Shown: one piece after another, positions 6,628-14,070 of the stretch
Numbering within the stretch: the stretch's first letter is position 1
Layout of the letters: each line of letters begins with the position of its first letter
Assembly (NCBI GenBank): GCA_964615935.1
Contig: CAZTTG010000122.1
Coordinates: 1-15,174 of the forward strand
DNA from: CAZTTG01 sp964615935
GTDB lineage: Bacteria > Planctomycetota > UBA1135 > GCA-002686595
Direction of reading: 5' to 3'
Length of the DNA: 15,174 bases
The notes under the pieces: model-generated
What the model saw: the letters and a program-made list of their open reading frames with translations, nothing else
Databases searched by the model: none
Told to the model about the DNA's origin: nothing
Made by a program: the position numbers and the translations under genes

Positions 6628-7875
6628 CTAGCGAGCGCCCAGGATCTGCGCGTAGCGGAAGTACACCTCGAGGCTAAGCACCATGAGGGCGGTGGAGTAG
6701 ACGCGTCCCCCCGAGAAGCCCCAGGGACCCACCGGGTCCCACGAGCCCTTGAAGCTGCCGTCCCTGCGCTGGGACTTCAGGATGGCCTCCTGCATGGCCG
6801 CGCTCCACGGCTCCCAGTAGCGGTTGCCGCCCATCTGGTACATGGCGTAGGAGCCGTGGTACCAGTAGTACATGTCGCAGCCGAAGCCCTCCGGATCCCA
6901 CTCGGGCAGGCAGCTCCGCATGAGATTGGCGTGCTTGACCATGATCACGTCGGTCTCGGGGTCCTGCCCCATGAGGAAGCGACCCAGGAGACCGATGGCG
7001 GTCAGGGCCTCGCCCTTCTCGGGCGGGTAGTTGTCGTTGACCCGCTGGATTCGTGAGCTGTGGCTGCCGATCTCGGTGTAGCCCACCCGGCCGGTGGCGG
7101 GGTCGGTGACCTCGTCGAACCAGGACATGGCGCCGGTGAAGGCCGCCTTGTCGATCTTGAGTCCGGCCTCCTTGGCAGACCTGAGGGCCAGGACCATCCA
7201 GCCGGTGACCGAGGTGTCGTTCTCCCCGTTGGGCGGGAACTCGTAGCGCCACGCGCCGTAGGGGTTGCGGGCGCGGGTGATGAAGTTGATCGCGTTCTGG
7301 GCCGTCTTCCCGATCAGCGGGTTCTTGCCGCCCAGGTAGTAGGCCTCGCACAAGGCCAGCGAGGCGATGGCGTGGTCGTAGATGAACCCGTGCCCGATCT
7401 TCTTGCCCAGCAGGCCGGAATCCTCGTCCTGCTGCTCCGTCAGCCACTTGATGCCGTGGGTCACATTCTTCCGGTAGGGCCCCACCTCGAAGGTGTTGCC
7501 GTCGCCCAGGAAGGCCAGCAGGGCCAGGCCGGTCATGCCCACGTCGTGGAGCTGGTCGCCCGCGCCGTCGCACTGCGCGTCCGGCGGGTCGTGCTTCATG
7601 AACTCGGCGCAGCTCCACCGGCCGTCCTCGTCCTGGTGCTCGGCCAGCCACTTCAGGCCGTCCGCGAGCGCCTGGGGAGTCGCCACCGCTCGAGCATCGT
7701 GCGAGGGGGTCGCCGGCTGCTCCTGCGCCTTCGCGCACCGCGGGCACTCTTTGGTCGTGGTGCAGGAGGAGACCCCCGCCACCAGCCCCGCGAGCACGAC
7801 CGAGCCCGTCGCCCACCCCTTGAGGACCGTCATCCGGTCGGGGGAGGCGACCAGCCGCTCTCCGTGTTGCTTCAT
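6628..7875 (-). CDS. Lipoprotein alpha/alpha-toroid protein P2 (415 aa)
   Basis: Paralogue of P1 and P3 with a different N-terminus. Instead of a TonB-like anchor it has a type II signal peptide: hydrophobic VLKGWATGSVVLAGLVAG, then lipobox VSSC with the lipid-bearing Cys at residue 38, followed by CPRC (44-47). It lacks the acidic linker and the FNDIIGIGGGAGG motif. The toroid starts near residue 65 (DGLKWLAEHQDEDGRW) and ends CDMYYWYHGSYAMYQMGG and GGRVYSTALMVLSLEVYFRY. The cyclase acid motif is replaced by ENDT. Start ATG 7875 lies five bases after the P3 stop with AGGTG just before it; ATG 7833 would give a shorter signal peptide, and the frame open upstream of 7875 only mirrors P3. It is probably co-transcribed with P3. 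The predicted location is a membrane-tethered envelope face; which membrane is not determined. Confidence 0.86.
   Translation of the reverse strand: MKQHGERLVASPDRMTVLKGWATGSVVLAGLVAGVSSCTTTKECPRCAKAQEQPATPSHDARAVATPQALADGLKWLAEHQDEDGRWSCAEFMKHDPPDAQCDGAGDQLHDVGMTGLALLAFLGDGNTFEVGPYRKNVTHGIKWLTEQQDEDSGLLGKKIGHGFIYDHAIASLALCEAYYLGGKNPLIGKTAQNAINFITRARNPYGAWRYEFPPNGENDTSVTGWMVLALRSAKEAGLKIDKAAFTGAMSWFDEVTDPATGRVGYTEIGSHSSRIQRVNDNYPPEKGEALTAIGLLGRFLMGQDPETDVIMVKHANLMRSCLPEWDPEGFGCDMYYWYHGSYAMYQMGGNRYWEPWSAAMQEAILKSQRRDGSFKGSWDPVGPWGFSGGRVYSTALMVLSLEVYFRYAQILGAR
7491..7606. repeat. Near-identical block shared by P2 and P3 (P2 copy)
   Basis: These 116 bases match 8741-8856 in P3 with two differences by eye, at a constant offset of 1250. 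Both copies encode the same toroid segment (FLGDGNT, QLHDVGMTGLALL, KHDPPDAQCDGAG). Flanking parts of the two genes differ much more. Confidence 0.8.
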
Positions 7876-7880
7876 GGCAC

Positions 7881-9434
7881 CTACCGCGCGCCCAGCACCT
7901 TGGCGTAGCGGAAGTAGACCTCGAGGTTCAGGACCATCAGCGCGGTGGAGTACACGCGCCCTCCCGAGAAGCCCCAGGGTCCCACGTTGTCCCACGAGCC
8001 CAGGTAGCTGCCGTCCTTGCGCTGGGACTCGAGCACGGCCTTCTTCATGGCCTTGTTCCACGGCTCCCAGTGGCGGCTGCCGCCCATCTGGTACATGGCG
8101 TAGGAGCCGTAGTACCAGTAGTACATGTCGCAGCCGAAGCCGTCCGGATCCCACTCGGGCAGGCAGTTGCGCATGAGATCGGCGTGCTTGTGCATGATCT
8201 CATCATCATCCGGGTCCTGCCCCATGAAGAAGCGGCACAGCAGGCCCACGGCGGTCAGCGCCTCGCCCTTCTCGGGCGGGTAGTTGTCGTTGACCCGCTC
8301 GATGCGCGAGCTGGGGGTGCCGATCTCGGTGTAGCCCACCCGGCCGGTGGCGGGGTCGGTGACCTCGTCGAACCAGGACATGGAGCCGGTGAAGGCCTCC
8401 TTGTCGACCTTGAGCCCGGCCTCCTCGGCCGACTTGAGGGCGAAGACCATCCAGCCGGTGACCGAGGTGTCGTTCTCGCCGTTGGGCGGGAACTCGTAGC
8501 GCCAGGCGCCGTAGGGGTTGCGGGCGCGGGTGATGAAGTTGATCGCGTTCTGGGCGGTGCGCTTGATCAGCGGGCTGCGGGTGAAGTAGTAGGCCTCGCA
8601 CACCGCCAGGGTGGCGATGGCGTGGTCGTAGATGTAGCCGTGCCCGATGGACTCGCCCAGGAGGCCCGTGTCGGGGTCCTGCTGCTGCTTCAGCCAGCCG
8701 ATGGCGCGGGCGACGTTCTTGCGGTACTCACCCGTCTTGGAGGTGTTGCCGTCGCCCAGGAAGGCCAGCAGCGCCAGGCCGGTCATGCCCACGTCGTGGA
8801 GCTGATCGCCCGCGCCGTCGCACTGCGCGTCCGGCGGGTCGTGCTTCATGAACTCGTCGGTGTCCCACTTGCCGTCCTCGTCCTGGTGGTTGGCCAGCCA
8901 CTCCAGGCCGTCCTTGAGCGCCTGGGCGATGGGCGCGCCTCCGCGCGAGCGCAGCCGCTTGCGTCCCCCGAAGCGGCCGCCGTACTTGCCGCCGGCCCCG
9001 CCGCCGATGCCGATGATGTCGTTGAAGGCGTCGCTGTCGAAGGGGGAGTCGGAGAGGAAGTCGGGGTCGCCCTGGGTCGACTCGTAGTCCTGCTCGTCCT
9101 CGGTCTCGTTGTGGTCGGAGATCTCGGCGTCCTGCAGGACCGGCTCCTCGAGCTCCTCCTCCTCCTCGGGCTCGGGCTCCTCCTCCTCGGGGTCCTCGAA
9201 GACGTCCTCGGGGGTCTGCTCGATGTTGGCCTTGAGCTCCGTCCCGTCGTCATCGAAGATGATGTCCCAGGGGATGGCCATCAGGATGAAGAAGACGATC
9301 ACGTGGGCCGCCGCCGACAGGGCCAGCCAGGGCGCCCGGCTCATCCAGTCGTAGAGGATGTCGTTGAAGGTGACCTCTTCCTCCCACGGCTTGGGGAGGG
9401 TGGACTCGATCTGGACCTGACTGTAGTCGATCAT
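7881..9434 (-). CDS. TonB-like anchored alpha/alpha-toroid protein P3 (517 aa)
   Basis: Paralogue of P1 with the same architecture. Residues 1-34 form a cytoplasmic tail with PWEEEVTFNDILYDWMSR (16-33). A transmembrane helix (about 36-58) contains SAAAH (Ser40, His44) as in TonB. An extremely acidic linker follows (76-97, mostly Glu/Pro; then up to residue 135 rich in Asp/Glu). FNDIIGIGGGAGG is at 137-149 and a Gly/Arg/Lys patch with GGRFGGRKRLRSRGG at 152-166. The toroid runs from about 167 to the end with HQDEDGKW, GENDTSVTGW near 320, CDMYYWYYGSYAMYQMGG and GGRVYSTALMVLNLEVYFRY. The cyclase acid motif is not conserved, so enzymatic cyclisation is unlikely. ATG 9434 has GGAG 7 bases upstream. 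P2 follows after five bases. TonB-like topology puts the toroid outside the inner membrane (inference). Confidence 0.9.
   Translation of the reverse strand: MIDYSQVQIESTLPKPWEEEVTFNDILYDWMSRAPWLALSAAAHVIVFFILMAIPWDIIFDDDGTELKANIEQTPEDVFEDPEEEEPEPEEEEELEEPVLQDAEISDHNETEDEQDYESTQGDPDFLSDSPFDSDAFNDIIGIGGGAGGKYGGRFGGRKRLRSRGGAPIAQALKDGLEWLANHQDEDGKWDTDEFMKHDPPDAQCDGAGDQLHDVGMTGLALLAFLGDGNTSKTGEYRKNVARAIGWLKQQQDPDTGLLGESIGHGYIYDHAIATLAVCEAYYFTRSPLIKRTAQNAINFITRARNPYGAWRYEFPPNGENDTSVTGWMVFALKSAEEAGLKVDKEAFTGSMSWFDEVTDPATGRVGYTEIGTPSSRIERVNDNYPPEKGEALTAVGLLCRFFMGQDPDDDEIMHKHADLMRNCLPEWDPDGFGCDMYYWYYGSYAMYQMGGSRHWEPWNKAMKKAVLESQRKDGSYLGSWDNVGPWGFSGGRVYSTALMVLNLEVYFRYAKVLGAR
8741..8856. repeat. Near-identical block shared by P2 and P3 (P3 copy)
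   Basis: Partner of the block at 7491-7606 in P2. The identity extends to silent positions, which fits a recent duplication or gene conversion, although strong GC codon bias also contributes. Confidence 0.8.
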
Positions 9435-9709
9435 GGCCTGTCTCCAGGGATGGCCCCCCTGGCTCGGGGGGGCTCGGCGGTCGTTCCGGCCCGGGGCCTT
9501 CGGGGCGGGTCGGCGCGGCCGGGGGCCGGGGCGCGGGCTCCGGCGGGTCGCGGTGGCCGGGAAGGGCGATGCGACCCCACAACGCCGGGCCCTGCGGGGG
9601 GTTCAGAGTATATCGATGCAGTTCGGCCGGGCTTCCCAACTTCGCCCGGGAAGGAGCGATGCGGGGCGGCAGCGGGCCGGGCGGAACCCGAATGGGCGAC
9701 TGATGGCGG
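9435..9709. other. Intergenic leader between the SurA-like gene and P3
   Basis: 275 GC-rich bases without a credible gene. Contents: ribosome-binding site GGAG for P3 (9442-9445), a candidate -10 at 9607-9612, and overlapping 6-bp inverted repeats at 9627-9653. No T-rich terminator for the rnc-mfd-surA operon is evident, so read-through into P3 is possible. Confidence 0.5.
9607..9612 (-). promoter_or_regulatory. Candidate -10 box of the P3-P2 promoter
   Basis: Read leftward this is TATACT (five of six consensus bases) followed by CTG. The nine-base TATACTCTG is repeated exactly upstream of rnc. No clear -35 lies 16-18 bases further upstream. It would leave a leader of roughly 165 bases before P3. 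Confidence 0.4.
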
Positions 9710-10777
9710 TCAATTGGAGGACAACTGGCCGTTATTCGGCCGTGCGGGCTGCCTCTCCATCGCCGGCCAGACGTAGGCTGCCCGAGCCAGCTCCTCCAGG
9801 CCCTGATCCACGCGCAGGTTCCAGTAGGTCTCCTGGTACCTCTCGCGCACCATCGCCTGGGTCTCGTGGCTCGCGAAGGAGGGGGCTCGCTCCTCTCTCC
9901 GGTCCACGAGCTGGATCAGGCTCAGCCCGACCACCTCCCCGTCCCGCTCGAAGGGGACCGGCGTCGAGACGTCCCCCGGGGAGGCCTGTTCGAGGAAGTC
10001 CGCCAGGCCGGGGACGATCTGGCAGATGCTCGCGGGGTCCGCCCACGGAGGGTCGCTCTCGAGGGCCTGCGCGGCCCCCGGCGGGCCGTAGTCCGAGATC
10101 AGGGATCGGAAATCCTCGCCCTCCTCGACGCGCACGCGCAGGGCCTCGGCCTGGGCCAGGGTGGCCTCCAGGCCGCCCCAGCGCTGGAGGGGGAGGGTCA
10201 GGTCGAGGACCCGCACCCCCGCCGGCTCGGTGAGGGAGGGCAGCATCTCGCGGTAGACCATCTTCAGGAGGCCCGGCCGGACGAAGCGGTCCCGGCTGGG
10301 GCGCCCCAGCGGGCCGGCCACCTTCCCGGTGACCGACCTCTCCCAGAGCTCGGACATCATGCGGTCGCGCCGCTGCTCCTTGAGCTGGCTCGAGGTGACG
10401 CCGGTCTGCTGCAGGTACTCGCTCATCCCGGCGATGCCGCCCCGGCGCTCCTTCTCGACCTCGAGGTTCTCCTTGACGATCCGGTCGAGGACCTCGGGGT
10501 CCACGCCCAGATCGTCGCCCGCCTGGGCCGCCAGCAGCCGGGCGACGAGCAGGGTGCGAACCTCCTTCAGGGCCTGGGCCAGCTCCTCGGGCGTGGTGCG
10601 GGGACGGTCCTGCATCCGCACGAAGGTGTGCAGCTCGGCCGAGGTGTAGATCCGCTCGTCGACGACCAGCCCGATCCGGTTCAGGAGCTGCCAGCCCTCC
10701 TCGGCGGCCGGCGTCGCGGGGGCGCCCTCCTGAGGTCCGATCCAGAGCGCCGAGAGCAATGTGAGCATCCAGATCAT
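9710..10777 (-). CDS. SurA-like periplasmic chaperone with degenerate parvulin domain (355 aa)
   Basis: Resembles SurA/PpiC-type folding factors for exported proteins. A short hydrophobic start (MIWMLTLLSALWIG) is a probable signal sequence. LNRIGLVVDERIYTSAEL (about residues 32-49) matches the SurA N-terminal opening that usually reads V-x-x-V-V-N-D-E-I-I. Helices follow to about 150, with the typical LKEQRRDRMMSELW. A parvulin-like region spans about 170-280 (EEGEDFRSLISDYGPPG, PGLADFLEQASPGDVSTPV). The parvulin HIL strand reads VLDLTLPL, so the catalytic His appears lost and isomerase activity is doubtful. The start ATG overlaps the mfd stop (ATGA). Being next to mfd agrees with mfd-surA neighbours known in some other phyla. 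Confidence 0.82.
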   Translation of the reverse strand: MIWMLTLLSALWIGPQEGAPATPAAEEGWQLLNRIGLVVDERIYTSAELHTFVRMQDRPRTTPEELAQALKEVRTLLVARLLAAQAGDDLGVDPEVLDRIVKENLEVEKERRGGIAGMSEYLQQTGVTSSQLKEQRRDRMMSELWERSVTGKVAGPLGRPSRDRFVRPGLLKMVYREMLPSLTEPAGVRVLDLTLPLQRWGGLEATLAQAEALRVRVEEGEDFRSLISDYGPPGAAQALESDPPWADPASICQIVPGLADFLEQASPGDVSTPVPFERDGEVVGLSLIQLVDRREERAPSFASHETQAMVRERYQETYWNLRVDQGLEELARAAYVWPAMERQPARPNNGQLSSN

Positions 10778-13700
10778 CGCGTCATCCGTCCTTCGCATCC
10801 GGTCCGCGCTCGCGGTCCGTCGGGGAGCAGGAGCCCCTCCAGCCAGTCGAGGGCCTCCGCCGCCCCCCTCCGATCGGACGGGATCATGAGCCAGGCCTGG
10901 CCCTGGCGCAACGGTCGGAAGTCGACTCCCCGCCCCTCGAGCATTCCCTCGAGCTGGACCCGATCGCGGTACTCCAGGAGGAAGAACTCGCCCCGCCAGG
11001 CCAGCCGCCGCACCCCGAAGCCCTCCAGGGCGGCCCCCAGCCGGAACTGGCGGACCAAGGCCCGCGCCTCCGGAGGAACCCGCCCGAAGCGGTCCTTCAG
11101 CATGGCCTCGGCCTCCCGGGCGTCCTCCTCGCCCCCGATGCGGTCCAGGACCCGGAGGATCTCGATGCGGGCCTCCTGGCCCTCGATCCAGTCCTCGGGC
11201 AGGAAGGCGCGCAGGCCCAGCTCCAGCTCCACCCCCCGGGTCTCCTCGGCCCGCCCGGCCTCGGCCTCGAGCGCCCCGCCCGCCTGGTGGCTCTCCACCG
11301 CGATCTTGAGCAGGCGGCAGTACATGTCGTAGCCCACGGCCCCGATGTGGCCCGACTGCTCGGCCCCCAGGAGGTTGCCGGCGCCGCGGATCTCCAGGTC
11401 CTTCATGGAGATCCCGAAGCCGGCGCCGAGCTGGCTCATCTCCTCCAGCGCCTTGAGCCGGTCGCGCGCCGCCTGGCGCATGGGCTTGAAGCGGTCGATC
11501 AAGAGGTAGCACCAGGCCTTCTGCCCCCGGCGGCCCACCCGCCCGCGGAGCTGGTGCAGCTCGGCCAGGCCGAAGCGATCGGCCTCGTCGACCAGGATCG
11601 TGCCGGCGGCGGGGATGTCGAGGCCGTTCTCGATGATGGTGGTGGCCACCAGCACCTCGACGTCGCCGCGGGTGAAGCCCCGCATGATGCGCGCCAGCTC
11701 GCCCGTGGGCATCTGCCCGTGGCCCACCGCGAAGGAGCACTCGGGGGCCAGGGCCGCCAGGCGCCGCGCCTGGGCCTCGATGTCCTCCACCCGGTTGTGC
11801 AGGAAGAACACCTGCCCGCCCCGGTTGTGCTCGGCCAGCAGAATCTCGCGGATGCGGCCGTCGTCCTGGCGGTAGAGGATCTCGGTGTCCACGTCCTGCC
11901 GGCCGGGCGGCGGGATGGACAGGGCCGAGATGTCGCGCACGCCGGCCAGCGACATGTGCAGGGTGCGGGGGATGGGCGTGGCGCTGAGGGTGAGGATGTC
12001 GACCTCGGCGCGGTACTTCTTGAAGTGCTCCTTGTGGACCACGCCGAAGCGCTGCTCCTCGTCCACCACGATGAGGCCCAGGTTGCGGAAGCCGACGTCC
12101 CGGGACAGCAGCCGGTGGGTGCCGATCAGGATGTCCACCTCGCCGCGCTCCACCCGCTCGAGGAGCGAGCGGGCGGCCTTGCCGGTGAGGCCGCGGCTGA
12201 TGCAGCCGACCTCCACCGGGAAGTCCGCCAGGCGGTCGCGGAAGGTGTCGTAGTGCTGCTGCGCGAGCAGGGTGGTGGGCACCAGGACCGCCACCTGGCC
12301 GCCGCCGACCACCACGCGGAAGGCCGCGCGCAGGGCCAGCTCGGTCTTGCCGAAGCCCACGTCGCCGCACAGGAGCCGGTCCATGGGCCGGGGGCCGGCG
12401 AGATCCAGGGCGATCTCCCCGTCGCACAGGGCCTGGTCCTCGGTATCGGTGTAGGGGAAGCCGTCGATGGCCTCCCGCACCATCGGGTCGTCGCAGGGCC
12501 AGGGGTCGCGGCGCCGCATCTCGCGCCGGGCCTGCACCTCCAGGAGCTCGGTGGCCAGGTCGTAGAGGGCCCGCTCGACCCGCTCCTTGCGCCGGCGGAA
12601 GCTGCCGACCCCGATGCGATCCAGGGGGGGCGCGCCCGAGGTCCGGCCGGCGCCGATGTAGCGCTGCACCAGGTCGATGCGGCAGGCGGGCACGAACAGG
12701 CTGACCTGGTCGGCGAACTCCAGGTGCAGGTGCTCCTCCTCGCCGCTGCCGCGCGCCATGCGCTCCAGCCCCAGGAAGCGGCCCAGGCCGTGCACGGCGT
12801 GCACCACCAGGTCGCCGGGCTTGAGCTCGAAGAAGGACTGCAGCGCCCGCGCGCGGTGCCGGCGGCGGCGGGACGGCGCGCGGCGCAGGCCCTCGATCCC
12901 CGCCAGCTCCCGGTAGTTGATGGCGATGAGCCCCGCCCCGGGGAAGCGGAAGCCGCGCGAGAGATTCCCCCGGCGGGTCTCGATCCGCCCGGCCTCGCCG
13001 GCCTCCTCGAAGACCCGCTGCAGGCGGCTCTCCTCCGAGCCGGTGCGGCATAGGACCAGGACGCGCTCGTCCCCCTCGAGCGCCTCGCGCAGCCGCTCGG
13101 GCGCGTCGCGGAGCCCGCCCGAGAGGAACTGGACCGAGCGGGTGTCCAGGTTCAGGTCGGCGCCGGGCAGGCTCTGGAGGGCCAGGCGCCGGTGGGCGCC
13201 CATGGCCTCGCGCAGACCGACGAAGGCCTGCCCGTGGGAGGCGGACTGGATGCGCAGGCCCTCGGCGCGGTCCTCGATGCGCAGCGGCTCGATCTCGACG
13301 ATCGCGGTCGTGGGCGCCAACAGCGAGAGGACCGGAGCGCCGGTGCCGTCCTCCACCCCCCCGGCGTCCGAGGCCAGGCACAGGCTGAGCCGGGGCGCGG
13401 CCTCGACGCTGCGCTGGTCCTCGGGGTCGAAGGTGCGCAGGGACTCGATCTCCGTGTCGAAGAGCTCGATGCGCACCGGCAGCTCGGCGGTGAAGGGGAA
13501 GACGTCGAGGATGTCTCCGCGCAGGCTGAGCTCTCCGGGACGCTCCACCAGGGGCTGGCGCGTGTAGCCGGCTCCCACCAGCCGATCCAGCAGGGCGTCG
13601 ACGTCGAGCACCTGGCGCACCTGCAGGGTGAGGATGTCCCGCTCGAGCTGGCGGGCGTCGGGGATGGGCTGCAGCAGGGACAGGACCGAGGTGGCGATCA

Positions 13701-14070
13701 GCCGCGGCCGCCTTTCGGCCGGCCCCGCCAGGCGCTGGGCGAGCTGCAGCCGGCTGCGCAGGCTCTCGGCGTCGATCTCCTCGCCGCGGCCGCCGGCCAG
13801 GCGGGCGGGGAGCAGGACCGGCTCGGCGCCGAAGGCGGCGAGGTCTTCGCTGAAGCTCTCGGCCTCGGCATCGCTCGAGAGGAGCACCAGCCAGGGCCCC
13901 TGGGCGCGGCGGCACAGCTCGGCCAGCACCATCGCCTGCGATCCCCCCCACAGGCTGCCCACCGAGACCTTCCGCTGGCGGTGCAGGAGCTCGAAGAGCC
14001 GGCCGAACTGGGGAAAGGGGGGGGGCTCCTCGGACGCCATCGGCCCCTGGTGGAGATCGACCTCGGTCAC
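10774..14070 (-). CDS. mfd: Transcription-repair coupling factor Mfd (1098 aa)
   Basis: A DNA translocase that removes RNA polymerase stalled at lesions and recruits UvrA. The N-terminal UvrB-like region spans residues 1 to about 400. The RNA-polymerase-interacting domain begins near 415 (LKPGDLVVHAVHGLGRFLGL). The helicase core has Walker A GDVGFGKTE (about 570), VVDEEQRFGV (about 669), LSATPIPRTLHM (about 695), IENGLDIPAAGTILVDEADRFG (about 815) and QLRGRVGR. A C-terminal TRCF domain follows (about 970-1090). Length is close to the usual 1150. The start is GTG 14070, overlapping the rnc stop as GTGA; ATG 14040 is an alternative with AGGGG before it. Nine consecutive G (14017-14025, plus strand) encode prolines near the start. 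The longer open frame upstream lies inside rnc and is not coding. Confidence 0.96.
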   Translation of the reverse strand: MTEVDLHQGPMASEEPPPFPQFGRLFELLHRQRKVSVGSLWGGSQAMVLAELCRRAQGPWLVLLSSDAEAESFSEDLAAFGAEPVLLPARLAGGRGEEIDAESLRSRLQLAQRLAGPAERRPRLIATSVLSLLQPIPDARQLERDILTLQVRQVLDVDALLDRLVGAGYTRQPLVERPGELSLRGDILDVFPFTAELPVRIELFDTEIESLRTFDPEDQRSVEAAPRLSLCLASDAGGVEDGTGAPVLSLLAPTTAIVEIEPLRIEDRAEGLRIQSASHGQAFVGLREAMGAHRRLALQSLPGADLNLDTRSVQFLSGGLRDAPERLREALEGDERVLVLCRTGSEESRLQRVFEEAGEAGRIETRRGNLSRGFRFPGAGLIAINYRELAGIEGLRRAPSRRRRHRARALQSFFELKPGDLVVHAVHGLGRFLGLERMARGSGEEEHLHLEFADQVSLFVPACRIDLVQRYIGAGRTSGAPPLDRIGVGSFRRRKERVERALYDLATELLEVQARREMRRRDPWPCDDPMVREAIDGFPYTDTEDQALCDGEIALDLAGPRPMDRLLCGDVGFGKTELALRAAFRVVVGGGQVAVLVPTTLLAQQHYDTFRDRLADFPVEVGCISRGLTGKAARSLLERVERGEVDILIGTHRLLSRDVGFRNLGLIVVDEEQRFGVVHKEHFKKYRAEVDILTLSATPIPRTLHMSLAGVRDISALSIPPPGRQDVDTEILYRQDDGRIREILLAEHNRGGQVFFLHNRVEDIEAQARRLAALAPECSFAVGHGQMPTGELARIMRGFTRGDVEVLVATTIIENGLDIPAAGTILVDEADRFGLAELHQLRGRVGRRGQKAWCYLLIDRFKPMRQAARDRLKALEEMSQLGAGFGISMKDLEIRGAGNLLGAEQSGHIGAVGYDMYCRLLKIAVESHQAGGALEAEAGRAEETRGVELELGLRAFLPEDWIEGQEARIEILRVLDRIGGEEDAREAEAMLKDRFGRVPPEARALVRQFRLGAALEGFGVRRLAWRGEFFLLEYRDRVQLEGMLEGRGVDFRPLRQGQAWLMIPSDRRGAAEALDWLEGLLLPDGPRARTGCEGRMTR

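Noticed and set aside
7876..8154. 93-residue N-terminal extension of P2
   Set aside because: It reads the end of P3 in another frame; the lipoprotein signal begins at ATG 7875.
4872..9434. Class II terpene cyclase or protein prenyltransferase activity
   Set aside because: The DxDD acid motif is lost and the proteins carry membrane or lipid anchors with exported toroids, unlike cytoplasmic prenyltransferases.
4872..9434. Complement-like thioester domain
   Set aside because: The toroid fold is related, but no C-G-E-Q thioester motif was found in any of the three proteins.
8070..9776. 568-residue open frame on the plus strand
   Set aside because: It mirrors P3, and its long hydrophobic and low-complexity runs arise from the antisense of the Glu/Pro linker. 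No independent start signal or known domain.
10778..13951. Continuation of the surA frame to a 1413-residue protein
   Set aside because: The added part is an out-of-frame reading of mfd, rich in Arg, Pro, Gly and Ala. The signal peptide and ATGA overlap place the real start at 10777.
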